From: Devosia sp. YR412
GTDB lineage: Bacteria; Pseudomonadota; Alphaproteobacteria; Rhizobiales; Devosiaceae
DNA: 64,000 nucleotides
Direction of reading: 5' to 3'
Assembly (NCBI RefSeq): GCF_900110945.1
Contig: NZ_FOFL01000002.1
Coordinates: forward strand, 558,001 to 622,000
The notes under the pieces were generated by a model, which saw only the letters and a list, made by a program, of their open reading frames with translations, ran no database searches and was not told the DNA's origin. Within the stretch, counting starts at the first letter, position 1. The number at the start of each line of letters is the position of its first letter. Shown here piece by piece: positions 45,453-54,265 of this stretch. Both the position numbers and the translations under genes were made by a program.

Positions 45453-47861
45453 ATGGAAATGCGGAATCAGAAGCGCGGAAAGCCACCCGCCGGCCCCAGC
45501 ATCATTGCTGACTACCGGCTGCAGCCCGGCATACCCGACGAGATGATCGACCCGGACGGCAATATCCGTCCGGGCTGGTCCCAGCTCATGGCCGAATTCG
45601 ACAAGCTCGGCCCGGTGGAACTGGCGGCCCGCTTCGAACGCGCCGATCAATATCTGCGCGATGCCGGCGTGTTCTATCGCAAATATGATGGCGCCGAAGG
45701 TCGCGAGCGCGACTGGCCGCTGGCCCATGTGCCGCTGCTGATCGACGAGACGGACTGGGCCCATATCAGCGCCGGCCTGATCCAGCGCGCCGAACTGCTC
45801 GAGACCGTCATCGCCGATGTCTATGGCGATAATCGCCTGGTGCAGCAGGGCCTGCTGCCGCCCGAACTGGTGGCGCAGAACGGCGAATTCCTCCGCCCGC
45901 TGGTCGGCGTCAAACCCGTCAGCGGCCATTACCTGCATTTCTGCGCCTTCGAACTCGGCCGCGGCCCCGATGGTGCCTGGTGGGTGCTGGGCGATCGCGC
46001 CCAGGCCCCGTCCGGCGCCGGTTTTGCGCTGGAAAACCGCGTCGCCACGACGCGCGCGCTATCCGACATCTATGCCGACATGAACGTGCAGCGCCTCGCC
46101 GGCTTCTTTCGCGATTTCCGCGACAAGCTCTTCGATGACGCCAAGCGCGATGGCGGCCGCGTCGGTATTCTGACGCCGGGCCAGCTCAACGAAACCTATT
46201 TCGAACACGCCTATATTGCCCGCTATCTCGGCCTGATGCTGCTCGAGGGCGAGGACCTGATCGTCGAGGACGGTCAGGTCATGGTGCGAACCGTGGCCGG
46301 TCCCAAGCCGGTGAGCGTCTTGTGGCGGCGCATGGATGCCAGCTTCGTCGATCCGCTCGAATTGCGCTACGACAGCCGCATCGGCACCCCGGGCATGGTG
46401 GAAGCCCTGCGCCATGGCTCGATCTCGATGATCAATGCGCTGGGCACCGGGCTCCTCGAAACCCGCGCGCTGGCTGCCTTCATGCCGCGCCTGGCGCAGA
46501 AGCTGCTCGGCAAGGACCTGCTGCTGCCCGAAATCGCCACCTGGTGGTGCGGCCAGCCCGGTGAGCAACAGCATGTGCTCGACAATTTCGACAACCTGCT
46601 GATTGGCCCCGCCTTCGCCACCACGCTCCCCTTTGACGACCTGCGCGGCACCGCGCTCGGCTCGTCGATTCCAGCCGACCAGAAGGAAGCGCTGCTGGCT
46701 CGCATTCGCGCCAATGGCGCCGATTATGTCGGCCAGGAACAGGTGCAGCTCTCGACCGCCCCGGTCTATGTGGATGGCAAGCTGCAGCCACGCCCGATAA
46801 CCCTCCGTGTCTTTGCGGCGCGGACCAAGGACGGCTGGACCATCATGCCCGGCGGCTTCGCCCGCGTTGGTTCGAACCTTGATACCTCGGCCATTGCCAT
46901 GCAGCGCGGTGGCCAGGCGGCCGACGTCTGGGTGATGTCGTCCAAGCCGGTCGAACAGATCTCGCTGCTGCCGCAGGACGGCCAGAAGCTGGTGCGCAAT
47001 TCGCCCGGCAGCCTGCCCAGCCGTGCTGCCGACAATCTGATTTGGCTCGGCCGCTATGCCGAACGCTGCGAAGCCACGGTCCGCATCCTGCGCGCTTACA
47101 ATGCGCGTCTGGCCGAACTCAGCAAATCCGACTTGCCGATCCTCACCCATTGCGCCGCGTTCCTCGACAGCATCGATGTCGATGCGGACGAGGCCATGCC
47201 GCAGGGCCTGCTCGCCTCGATCGACAGCGCCGTGCACAGCGCCGGCCAGATCCGCGACCGCTTCTCGCCGGACGGCTGGCTGGCGCTCAACGACCTGCAG
47301 AAAACCGCGCAGCGTTTCGCCAGCCGGGTCAAGCCGGGCGATGACGCCACCCGCGCCATGACCGTCATCCTGCGCAAGCTGGCCGGCTTTTCCGGCCTCG
47401 TGCATGAAAACATGTATCGCTTCGCCGGCTGGCGTTTCCTCGAACTCGGCCGCCGCCTCGAACGCGCCATCCAGATCGCCCGCGTAGCGAGCCACCTGAC
47501 CGCTGCCGATGCACCTGATGGATCGCTGGAGCTGTTCCTCGAGATTGGCGACAGCGTCATGTCGCATCGCCGCCGCTATTCGGTCAGCGCCGGCACGCAA
47601 AGCGCCGTCGACCTCCTGGTGCTCGACCCGCTCAATCCGCGCTCGGTGCAGTTCCAGATCACCGAATTACGCACCCAGATTGAAATGTTGCCCGGCGGTA
47701 TCGACGACGGGATCATGTCGCCAGTCGCCAAGGCCGCGCTGCAGATCGAAACCGAGCTTCGGATTGCCGTCGCAGCCGACATGACGCCTGACCGCCTCGA
47801 CAAGCTGGCCGCCGATATCGGCCTGCTGGCCGGCCTCGTGGCCGCGGCCTATTTCGTGTGA
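45453..47861 (+). CDS. Circularly permuted ATP-grasp protein fused to alpha-E domain
   Basis: 802-residue fusion. Residues 1-480 form a circularly permuted type 2 ATP-grasp domain, with FYRKYDGAEGRERDWPLAHVP, WWVLGDRAQAPSGAGFALENR, GILTPGQLNETYFEHAYIAR and LLPEIATWWCGQ. Residues about 505-800 form the helical alpha-E (DUF403) domain starting SRAADNLIWLGRYAERCEATVR. The ATP-grasp part would activate a carboxylate and join it to an amine. In many bacteria the two domains are separate genes; the fusion shows they act together. It overlaps the next gene by four bases (GTGA), so all three are one operon. Confidence 0.92.
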   Translation: MEMRNQKRGKPPAGPSIIADYRLQPGIPDEMIDPDGNIRPGWSQLMAEFDKLGPVELAARFERADQYLRDAGVFYRKYDGAEGRERDWPLAHVPLLIDETDWAHISAGLIQRAELLETVIADVYGDNRLVQQGLLPPELVAQNGEFLRPLVGVKPVSGHYLHFCAFELGRGPDGAWWVLGDRAQAPSGAGFALENRVATTRALSDIYADMNVQRLAGFFRDFRDKLFDDAKRDGGRVGILTPGQLNETYFEHAYIARYLGLMLLEGEDLIVEDGQVMVRTVAGPKPVSVLWRRMDASFVDPLELRYDSRIGTPGMVEALRHGSISMINALGTGLLETRALAAFMPRLAQKLLGKDLLLPEIATWWCGQPGEQQHVLDNFDNLLIGPAFATTLPFDDLRGTALGSSIPADQKEALLARIRANGADYVGQEQVQLSTAPVYVDGKLQPRPITLRVFAARTKDGWTIMPGGFARVGSNLDTSAIAMQRGGQAADVWVMSSKPVEQISLLPQDGQKLVRNSPGSLPSRAADNLIWLGRYAERCEATVRILRAYNARLAELSKSDLPILTHCAAFLDSIDVDADEAMPQGLLASIDSAVHSAGQIRDRFSPDGWLALNDLQKTAQRFASRVKPGDDATRAMTVILRKLAGFSGLVHENMYRFAGWRFLELGRRLERAIQIARVASHLTAADAPDGSLELFLEIGDSVMSHRRRYSVSAGTQSAVDLLVLDPLNPRSVQFQITELRTQIEMLPGGIDDGIMSPVAKAALQIETELRIAVAADMTPDRLDKLAADIGLLAGLVAAAYFV

Positions 47862-48745
47862 CCACCATGCTCTATGACGTCCGCCTGGCGCTGAAATATG
47901 AATACGACGCCACCGTCTATGGCGGCCGCCACCTGATCCGCGTCGCGCCGATCTCGGTGCCCGGCGTGCAGCGCGTCGTCGCCTCGGGGCTATCCTTTGA
48001 GCCCCGCCCGCAGCGGGAGAGCACATTCACCGACTTCTTCGGCAATTCGGTCACCGAGCTGACCTATGCGACGCCGCATGACCATCTCGACATCAGGCTC
48101 ACCGCCCGCGTCCAGGTCGAAGACCTCAATCCCCCCGCCGATCTGTCGCCATCGCGCGATGCCCTGCGCCAGGAGATTTCGCGTTACTGGTCGGTCGAGC
48201 CCGACAGCCCGCATCATTTCCTCGCCGCCTCGCCGCGCGTACCGCTGGTGCCGGCCATCACGCGATATGTAGAAGAGGTCACGGCAGACACGCCCTCGGT
48301 CATGGCCGCCGCCACCACGCTCTGCATGGCGATCCATCGCGACTTTGCCTATGATCCCAAAGCCACCGACGTCGAGACCAAGCCGGCCGAAGCTTTCGCT
48401 TTGCGCAAGGGCGTCTGCCAGGACTTCGCCCATGTGATGATTGCCGGCCTGCGCGGCGTGGGCATTCCGGCCGGCTATGTCTCGGGCTTCCTGCGCACCA
48501 CGCCACCGCCCGGCAAGCCGCGGCTCGAAGGCGCTGACGCCATGCATGCCTGGGTCCGCGTCTGGTGCGGCCAGCACGTCGGCTGGGTCGAATTCGATCC
48601 GACCAATGCGATGATCGCCGGTGCCGACCACATCTCCATCGGCCACGGCCGCGATTATGCCGATATCTCGCCCATCGTCGGCGTGCTCAAGACGCATGGC
48701 TCGCACGAGACCACGCAATCGGTCGACGTCATCCGCGTCGAATAG
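47858..48745 (+). CDS. Transglutaminase-like cysteine peptidase
   Basis: Bacterial transglutaminase-fold protein of 295 residues with an N-terminal beta domain (MLYDVRLALKYEYD onward) and a catalytic core having C187 in GVCQDFAHVMIAGLRG, H230 in DAMHAWVRV and D247 in VEFDPTN. Such proteins usually act as peptidases or amidases rather than cross-linkers. It may begin at GTG 47858, which overlaps the preceding stop, or at ATG 47867. With the ATP-grasp/alpha-E protein it would make and cut the same amide bond (inference). It is followed by an EcfG promoter for the next transcript. Confidence 0.9.
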   Translation: MTTMLYDVRLALKYEYDATVYGGRHLIRVAPISVPGVQRVVASGLSFEPRPQRESTFTDFFGNSVTELTYATPHDHLDIRLTARVQVEDLNPPADLSPSRDALRQEISRYWSVEPDSPHHFLAASPRVPLVPAITRYVEEVTADTPSVMAAATTLCMAIHRDFAYDPKATDVETKPAEAFALRKGVCQDFAHVMIAGLRGVGIPAGYVSGFLRTTPPPGKPRLEGADAMHAWVRVWCGQHVGWVEFDPTNAMIAGADHISIGHGRDYADISPIVGVLKTHGSHETTQSVDVIRVE

Positions 48746-48774
48746 ATCGCTCAAACTGATTCAATCTGCCCGCG

Positions 48775-48800
48775 GGAACCAATAATGGCCGGGCCCCGTT
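48775..48800 (+). promoter_or_regulatory. EcfG-type promoter (general stress response)
   Basis: GGAAC (48775-48779), 17-base spacer, CGTT (48797-48800): a full match to the EcfG consensus. It is about 45 bases upstream of the small membrane-protein gene at 48845 and would also drive the DUF3309 gene. Confidence 0.75.
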
Positions 48801-48844
48801 ACTTGGCCACGCGCAATAATTGCGCTGGACGAGCGGAGATTGTC

Positions 48845-49009
48845 ATGACGCACATGGAAATCAAGGCGCTGGAAAATGCAGCCCGCCACACCATGGTGTG
48901 GACCGAAGGTTATGATGGCGAAACCCATTATGCCGGCGTGTTGAAGGCTCTGGCCCCTGCCCTGTTGATCCTGACCATCGCCGCTGGCCTGCTCGTCGCT
49001 ATCCTTTAG
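48845..49009 (+). CDS. Small single-helix membrane protein, hypothetical
   Basis: A 54-residue product from ATG 48845, preceded by GGAG. The soluble N-terminal half MTHMEIKALENAARHTMVWT is followed by EGYDGETHYAGVLKA and one helix LAPALLILTIAAGLLVAIL to the C terminus. No family recognised. A perfect EcfG promoter lies upstream, so it is probably a general stress protein of the inner membrane. Downstream, with a 41-base gap, is a DUF3309 gene of similar size. Confidence 0.65.
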   Translation: MTHMEIKALENAARHTMVWTEGYDGETHYAGVLKALAPALLILTIAAGLLVAIL

Positions 49010-49050
49010 CGACCTCCAAAGCGTCACAATAATAACAACGGAGAGCTACC

Positions 49051-49209
49051 ATGGGTTTGGGTACAATTCTCATCATTCTGCTTATTCTGCTGTTGGTCGG
49101 CGCATTGCCCAGCTGGGGCTATTCGCGCGGCTTCGGCTACGGTCCCTCCGGTATTCTGGGTGTCGTCCTGGTTGTCGTGCTCATCCTCGTGTTGATGGGA
49201 CGCATCTAG
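49051..49209 (+). CDS. DUF3309 small membrane protein
   Basis: A 52-residue protein beginning MGLGTILIILLILLLVGALP and then SWGYSRGFGYGPSGILGVVLV with a second helix to the end. This two-helix, GYGPSG-containing pattern is family DUF3309. ATG 49051 follows GGAGAG. It probably shares the EcfG promoter at 48775 with the preceding gene. DUF3309 proteins are common in alphaproteobacterial stress regulons; function unknown. A terminator follows at 49309-49350. Confidence 0.8.
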   Translation: MGLGTILIILLILLLVGALPSWGYSRGFGYGPSGILGVVLVVVLILVLMGRI

Positions 49210-49308
49210 CCACCCGGTCAAACCAAACAGGCGCAGCCAGTTTCTGGTTCTCTGATTATGAGAAGCGCCCGCGGGTCGAAAGTCGCCCCCCTTTCGCCCG
49301 CCCCTTGC

Positions 49309-49350
49309 CACCCCAATGTGCCTCGCGCGCATTGGGGTGTCTTCTTTTGT
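49309..49350 (+). terminator. Terminator after the DUF3309 gene
   Basis: CACCCCAATG (49309-49318), 11-base loop, CATTGGGGTG (49330-49339), followed by TCTTCTTTTGT. The next EcfG promoter starts seven bases later. Confidence 0.85.
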
Positions 49351-49356
49351 ACCGAG

Positions 49357-49381
49357 GGAACCGCTTGGTTTTCCGGGCGTT
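49357..49381 (+). promoter_or_regulatory. EcfG-type promoter for the DUF883-like gene
   Basis: GGAAC (49357-49361), 16-base spacer, CGTT (49378-49381), 28 bases before the ATG at 49409. Full match to the consensus. Confidence 0.78.
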
Positions 49382-49408
49382 TGATGTGCACAACAACAGG
49401 AGCGTCAC

Positions 49409-49768
49409 ATGGCCACCACTTCCGATCTCGCCCCCGACCGCAAACCCGCTGCCGCCCGCGCCAGCCGTGCCAGCGCCAAGGTGCGCGAAGCGCAGCTCGA
49501 AGATCAGGTCGCGCAGCTGCAGAATGACCTCAAGGCCATCGCCGCCACGCTGACCCGCCTGAGCAATGACAAGGTCAACGAGGCCAAGGCTGTCGCCAAG
49601 AGCGAAGTGCATCACCTGCAGCGCCAGGCCGAGCATGTCGTCGAAGACGTGCAGGAAAAGGCCAGCGACATCGAACAGCAGCTCAAGGCGACCATCCGGG
49701 AAAAGCCGCTGACGGCGGTCGCCAGCGCAATCGGCATCGGCTTCGTCCTCGCGCTCCTGTCGCGTTAA
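49409..49768 (+). CDS. ElaB/YqjD/DUF883-like membrane-anchored protein
   Basis: 119 residues. A basic, Ala-rich N terminus (ATTSDLAPDRKPAAARASRA) leads into a long amphipathic coiled-coil region (residues 25-95, with AKVREAQLEDQVAQLQNDLK and DVQEKASDIEQQLKATIREKP) and one C-terminal helix TAVASAIGIGFVLALLSR. This is the DUF883 layout, members of which tether ribosomes or the nucleoid to the membrane in stationary phase in Escherichia coli. It has its own EcfG promoter and is followed five bases later by a partner membrane protein. Confidence 0.82.
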   Translation: MATTSDLAPDRKPAAARASRASAKVREAQLEDQVAQLQNDLKAIAATLTRLSNDKVNEAKAVAKSEVHHLQRQAEHVVEDVQEKASDIEQQLKATIREKPLTAVASAIGIGFVLALLSR

Positions 49769-49773
49769 GCGCC

Positions 49774-50211
49774 ATGAACCTTCTGGTTCCCCTCGCAGCC
49801 CTGCTCGGCATCGAGTTCGACTCGATCACCGAGCGGGTCCGCAATGCCGTCATCCTCAATGCGGTAATGGCGCTGTTTGGCCTGCTCGGGCTGGTCTTCC
49901 TGCTCGTTGCCGGCTTTTTAGCCGTCGCCGAGCAATTGGGCGGCATCTATGCCGCGCTGATTTTCGGCGGTGGCTTCCTGCTACTGACGCTGGCTGTCTA
50001 TCTGGGCAGCCTGATCGGCAAGGGACGGCGCCGGCATGAAGTGGCCGAAAAGCGCCGCTCCAGCGAGACCAGCGCCTTCGTGACGACGGCGGCCATCACC
50101 GCCCTGCCGGTGTTGCTGAAGTCGCCACTGGTTTTGAAATTGGGCCTGCCGGCTGCGGCGATTGCCGCATTCCTGCTGACGCGCGGCGGCAGCGACACCA
50201 CTGACGAATAA
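49774..50211 (+). CDS. YqjE/holin-superfamily-like membrane protein
   Basis: 145 residues with two central helices (LNAVMALFGLLGLVFLLVAG, then YAALIFGGGFLLLTLAVYLG) and two hydrophobic stretches near the C terminus. The arrangement DUF883 gene followed by this gene mirrors yqjD-yqjE in Enterobacteria. Start at ATG 49774, coupled to the preceding gene, so it is likely part of the EcfG regulon. It is not a phage holin in this context; there are no phage genes nearby. Molecular function unknown. Confidence 0.75.
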   Translation: MNLLVPLAALLGIEFDSITERVRNAVILNAVMALFGLLGLVFLLVAGFLAVAEQLGGIYAALIFGGGFLLLTLAVYLGSLIGKGRRRHEVAEKRRSSETSAFVTTAAITALPVLLKSPLVLKLGLPAAAIAAFLLTRGGSDTTDE

Positions 50212-50212
50212 G

Positions 50213-50236
50213 AAAAGGCCGCCGAAAGGCGGCCTT
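50213..50236 (-). terminator. Terminator shared by YqjE-like gene and HWE kinase gene
   Basis: AAGGCCGCC (50215-50223), loop GAAA, GGCGGCCTT (50228-50236). On the minus strand the stem is followed by TTCTTATTC, serving the kinase; the kinase stop codon begins inside the stem. It separates convergent genes and may act both ways. Confidence 0.75.
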
Positions 50237-51758
50237 AAATCTGTTCGGTGGGCAGCGGCATCCAGATTTTTGCCGTGACGCCATCCGGCGCGAAATCCAG
50301 CTTCACTTCGCTGTCAAGCACCTTGGCGAGGCTGCGCTCGATCAGCCGTGTGCCCAGGCCAATTTCGTCCGGCTTACTGACCTCGGGGCCACCCTCTTCG
50401 CGCCAGGTCAGCGCCAACCCCCGCACGGGCGCCGTCTGGATGCGCCAGTCGATATTGACCACCCCCTGCTGACCCGACCAGGCGCCATAGCGATGCGCAT
50501 TGGTGGTGAGCTCATGCAGGATCAGTCCCAGACCAACGGCATGATCGGCCGGCAGCATGACATCATCGCCATGCACTTCGGCCCGATCCGGCTGAGTGCG
50601 GAATTTTGGGCCAAGCTGCGAAGCGATCACTTCGAACAGTTGCACGCCGGTCCAGTCGCGATCGGCCAGCAGCACATGGGCATCGGAAATCGTCCGCAGG
50701 CGCCCGGAAAAGGCCTCGATGAAATCTTTCGGATCGGGGTTCTGCCGAATGGTCTGGCGCGCCACCGACTGGATCATCGCCAGGGTATTCTTGACCCGGT
50801 GATTGAGTTCACGCAGCAGCAGCCTCGTGTGCTCTGCGGTCTGCTTGCTCTCGGAAATATCGATACTGGCGCCCATCATCACCAGCGGCTTGCCATCGGC
50901 ATCGCGCTGATAGACCCGGCCGCGCATGGTCAGCCAGCGGCCGGTATTGGCCGCCCGAGCCTCGGTGCTGAAATCGACACCGTCGCTGAAGCTGGCATCG
51001 ATGCCGGCCTGCACCAGAGCGCGATCGGCTTCGTGGGTTGCGGCAAGAACGTCGCCAATATGGATGATCGCGGATTCGGGCAGGTCGTACATGCGGCGGA
51101 ACATGTCATTGCAGGTGACTTCACCCGTCCGCACATCCCAGACCCAGCTGCCGACCTTGCCAGCTTCGAGCGTCAGCGCATGGCGCCACTCCTCGCGCAT
51201 CAGCGCAGCGGCCGTCCGCGCGCGGACACGGGCTTCGTTCTTGAGTTCAAACAGGGTCGAGGCGAGACCGGCGAGGTCAACCAGTTGCACCTCAAGACCG
51301 GGGTCAAGCGACGCACGGGGCTTGGTGTCGATGACGCAGACCGATCCGAGCTTCTGGCCACCCACAACAATGGCAGCGCCGGCGTAGAAGCGGATGCCTG
51401 GCCAGCCGGTGACCAGCGGGTTCTCGGCAAAGCGCGGATCCTTGGTCGCATCGAGCACGACCAGAGTGTCCTCGTCACTCGGCAGGGCGATGGTGCGCGC
51501 ACAAAAAGCAGACTCGGTGGATGTTTCGGTCAGGCCCTCAATGCCAAAGCAGGCGCGAAACCATTGCCGGTCCTTGTCGACCAGCGTGACCAGCGCAACT
51601 TCCGAACCAAAGATATGCGCAGCGACGCGGCTAAGCCGTTCGAAATCGGCGTCGGGCGCCGAATCCATCACATCGAGGGCTGCCAGTGCGTCCAGCCGCG
51701 CCGGATCATCCACAACCTTCCGAACATCTTCCGGAAGGGGAGGGTTTGAATCGTTCAC
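50235..51758 (-). CDS. GAF-PAS HWE-family sensor histidine kinase
   Basis: Soluble sensor kinase, 507 residues. GAF domain about residues 30-175 (DFERLSRVAAHIFGSEVALV, FCARTIALPS, GQKLGSVCVIDTKPR), PAS domain about 190-310 (VGSWVWDVRTGEVTCNDMFR), then the HWE kinase core starting LRELNHRVKNTLAMIQSVARQ, whose H is the phosphorylation site, and the ATPase part LGLILHELTTNAHRYGAW. HWE kinases commonly feed PhyR or single-domain receivers. It has its own EcfG promoter (51822-51846), so it would be induced by the response it may control. Ligand of the GAF domain unknown. Confidence 0.9.
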   Translation of the reverse strand: MNDSNPPLPEDVRKVVDDPARLDALAALDVMDSAPDADFERLSRVAAHIFGSEVALVTLVDKDRQWFRACFGIEGLTETSTESAFCARTIALPSDEDTLVVLDATKDPRFAENPLVTGWPGIRFYAGAAIVVGGQKLGSVCVIDTKPRASLDPGLEVQLVDLAGLASTLFELKNEARVRARTAAALMREEWRHALTLEAGKVGSWVWDVRTGEVTCNDMFRRMYDLPESAIIHIGDVLAATHEADRALVQAGIDASFSDGVDFSTEARAANTGRWLTMRGRVYQRDADGKPLVMMGASIDISESKQTAEHTRLLLRELNHRVKNTLAMIQSVARQTIRQNPDPKDFIEAFSGRLRTISDAHVLLADRDWTGVQLFEVIASQLGPKFRTQPDRAEVHGDDVMLPADHAVGLGLILHELTTNAHRYGAWSGQQGVVNIDWRIQTAPVRGLALTWREEGGPEVSKPDEIGLGTRLIERSLAKVLDSEVKLDFAPDGVTAKIWMPLPTEQI

Positions 51759-51821
51759 TTGTCGTCCTGACGCTATGCTGGGCTTCCAGCCAGCACACCA
51801 AAGTACCGGCTAATCACGCCT

Positions 51822-51846
51822 AACGTTGCAATCCCCGTTCGGTTCC
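51822..51846 (-). promoter_or_regulatory. EcfG-type promoter for the GAF-PAS HWE kinase
   Basis: On the minus strand GGAAC (51846-51842), 16-base spacer, CGTT (51825-51822), 64 bases before the ATG at 51758. Full match to the consensus. Confidence 0.78.
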
Positions 51847-51854
51847 AAAGATTC

Positions 51855-52769
51855 TTACGGCTCTGGCGTTTCTGCAGTTTTGGGCAGCACGAGCTTCAAC
51901 GCGCCGGGATGAACCTTGAGCGTCACCGAGCGATCAAGGTTGATCAATTCGCCATCGATCACCGCCTGCGCGCCACGCTTGCGCACCGGGAAATGTAGCG
52001 TAACTTCCTCCACTTCCTTCTCGGAAACCATCGGGCTATCGCGCCAGGTGCCGAGGAACACATCCACCGCCAGCTTGAACAGCGCCATGGTGGTGAGCGG
52101 CGCAGCGATATAGACGCCGAGAATACCCGAATGCGGGCCATCGGCATAAATCTGCCGGTCGCCCAGCGGGTTGTTGGAAATCGCAATGCCCGAGACACGC
52201 CGCTTCTCGACGCCCTTGCTGGTATGCAGCTCGGCCTCGAACTGCGGCGGGTTCATCGCCGCCGCACCGATGGCGCGCAGGCTGGCCAGCATCTTGCCCA
52301 CCCGGCTGCTGTACGTCATGTTTTCGCGGATCCGCACCAGCCGCGCATGAATGCCGACGCTGAACTGGTGCACGAAAGTGCGGTCATTGGCCGTGGCGAT
52401 ATCCACCGCCACCACCGCACCATCGGCTATCGCCTCCAGTGCCTCCGGCAGGCCGAGCGGCATTTTGAGGGCACGGGCAAAGAGGTTCATGGTCCCCGCT
52501 GGCAACACGCCAAGCGGCCGCCCGGTTTCAAAGGCAATGCCGGCTGCCGCCGAAATCGTCCCGTCGCCACCGCCGGCCAAAACCGCATCGACGCCATCCG
52601 CGCTTGCTGCCTTGCGCAGGGCCGTCTCCACATCGCTGCCATCGACAATCCGACACTCCAGCGCATGGCCGTGCCGCTCGAAGACTTCCTGCGCCGTGCG
52701 GCAGAAGGCATCGAGGTCCATGGTGCGCAAGGTGCCGCCATCGCGGTTCAAGACGGCAATGAAACGCAA
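51855..52769 (-). CDS. Diacylglycerol/lipid kinase-family protein
   Basis: DAGK-catalytic-domain protein of 304 residues (YegS/LCB5 type), which phosphorylates a lipid such as diacylglycerol at the membrane surface. The nucleotide-binding signature GGGDGTISAAAG lies near residues 66-77, followed by LGVLPAGTMNLFARAL; the C-terminal domain has AISNNPLGDRQIYADG and a hydrophilic end with VIDGELINLD. It starts 10 bases after the CHASE3 kinase gene and is probably cotranscribed. The lipid substrate is not determinable. Confidence 0.88.
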   Translation of the reverse strand: MRFIAVLNRDGGTLRTMDLDAFCRTAQEVFERHGHALECRIVDGSDVETALRKAASADGVDAVLAGGGDGTISAAAGIAFETGRPLGVLPAGTMNLFARALKMPLGLPEALEAIADGAVVAVDIATANDRTFVHQFSVGIHARLVRIRENMTYSSRVGKMLASLRAIGAAAMNPPQFEAELHTSKGVEKRRVSGIAISNNPLGDRQIYADGPHSGILGVYIAAPLTTMALFKLAVDVFLGTWRDSPMVSEKEVEEVTLHFPVRKRGAQAVIDGELINLDRSVTLKVHPGALKLVLPKTAETPEP

Positions 52770-52779
52770 GCGAGCCTCC

Positions 52780-54192
52780 CTAGCCTGTCGATCGCGTCAG
52801 GCCCGGCATGGGCACGCTGACGCTGAGCCCGCCTTCGGGACGCCGCTCATATTGCGGTATGCCGCCAAACTGGTTGGCCAGCTGGCTAACGATCACCGAG
52901 CCCAGCCCGCCCTCGCCCGGCGTAACGCCGTCCGGCAGGCCAACCCCGTCATCCACTACCTTGAGCACCGGCACGCCGGCGTCACCGGGCTCAAGCGACA
53001 CATGGATCGAGCCGGGCCGCCCTTCGGGAAAGGCATGCTTGAGCGCATTGGTCACCAGTTCCCCGACCAGGATGCCAATGGTCGTCGCATCGCGCGCGCC
53101 GACATGGATCGGGTGGAACTGCCCGAGCAATTCGACACTCTTGGTACCATCGGCCGTGAGCGCGATATCTTCCAGCACGGCGCCGAGAAATTCATCGGCG
53201 CTGGTGGTTTCAAAGTCATCGCCCAGCCGCAGCCGGCGATGCGCCGAAGCAATGGCATGCACGCGCGACCGCGCCGCTTCCAGCGCATTGCGCACCTCAT
53301 CGGACTGGCTGCGGAGCACCTGCAGGCCGAGCAGCGAGGACACCGTCGCCAAGGAATTGCCGATCCGGTGGTTGGCATCCTGCAGCAGGGATTCGACCCG
53401 CTGCCGCTCCTGCTCGGCATGGGTCCGCGCCTCTTCCAGCGCCTGCGTGCGGTCGGCGACATGGGCTTCCAGCACTTCGTTTTCGCTATGCAGCCGCTCC
53501 CGGCTGCGGGCCAGTTCGCTCACCTGCTTCTGCGCCCGCAGGAACAGCGCATAGGCGAGGATCACCGCGCCAGCCAAGGCCGTGATGATCGCTCCGACCA
53601 GCCAGCGCCGGTAGTGGTCAATCTGCCGGTTGCGATCAAGCAGCTTGGTATTTTCTTCCTCGATGAAGCGCTCCAGCGACTCCTGCAGGCTGCCCATCAG
53701 GCGTTCGCCCACGCCGGTCTCGATCAGCCGCCGCGCATCGCCGGGGCGCTCTTCCTGCACCAGCGTCACCATGCGGTCCATTTCCGCCGATTTGACCACG
53801 ATCTCGCCGGCAATATCGCGCACACGCACCGCTTGTTGCGGATCGTCCTTGGTGAGGCCGGTCAGGGCCAGCAGCCGGTTGCCGATCGACGATGAGGCCT
53901 GGTGGTAGGAATCGAGATAGCTGTCGTCGCGCGTCAGCAGATAGCCGCGCTGCGCACTTTCGGCGCCGCTGAGCGCATTGGTCAGCTCGCGCGCCTGGTT
54001 ACGCACTTCATAGGTATGGCTTATATCGGTGATCTGCCGGTTGATGCCCTGCACCAGCCCCAGCGCCGAGATCGCGGCGAGGAGAACCAGGCCCAGGGAC
54101 ACCAGCACGGCGATATTGTGCAGAACCTGCCGATCTGGCCGGGCCGCGCTGCGCCGGCTGCTGATCCCATCCGCCATACTGATCGCCGTCAT
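52780..54192 (-). CDS. CHASE3-domain HisKA_2/HWE-type sensor histidine kinase
   Basis: Membrane sensor kinase, 470 residues. Helix 1 (about 25-48: IAVLVSLGLVLLAAISALGL), a CHASE3 periplasmic domain with the hallmark GAESAQRGYLLTRDDSYLDS, helix 2 (WLVGAIITALAGAVILAYAL), a coiled coil, and a HisKA_2 phosphoacceptor domain around LLQDANHRIGNSLATVSSLL. The ATPase domain includes GILVGELVTNALKHAFPEGR. As a two-helix HisKA_2 kinase within 2.5 kb of phyR it is a good candidate for a PhyK-like input kinase (inference). No EcfG promoter was found in front of it. Confidence 0.9.
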   Translation of the reverse strand: MTAISMADGISSRRSAARPDRQVLHNIAVLVSLGLVLLAAISALGLVQGINRQITDISHTYEVRNQARELTNALSGAESAQRGYLLTRDDSYLDSYHQASSSIGNRLLALTGLTKDDPQQAVRVRDIAGEIVVKSAEMDRMVTLVQEERPGDARRLIETGVGERLMGSLQESLERFIEEENTKLLDRNRQIDHYRRWLVGAIITALAGAVILAYALFLRAQKQVSELARSRERLHSENEVLEAHVADRTQALEEARTHAEQERQRVESLLQDANHRIGNSLATVSSLLGLQVLRSQSDEVRNALEAARSRVHAIASAHRRLRLGDDFETTSADEFLGAVLEDIALTADGTKSVELLGQFHPIHVGARDATTIGILVGELVTNALKHAFPEGRPGSIHVSLEPGDAGVPVLKVVDDGVGLPDGVTPGEGGLGSVIVSQLANQFGGIPQYERRPEGGLSVSVPMPGLTRSTG

Positions 54193-54265
54193 CGGCCGGC
54201 TGCTCCCGGCGTGTCACGCTCCGGCATGCCGCAAGGCGATGGCATATTTAGGGCCGGATTGGGGT

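Noticed and set aside
49774..50211. Phage holin as sign of a prophage
   Set aside because: The protein pairs with a DUF883-like gene as in yqjD-yqjE and no phage gene is nearby.
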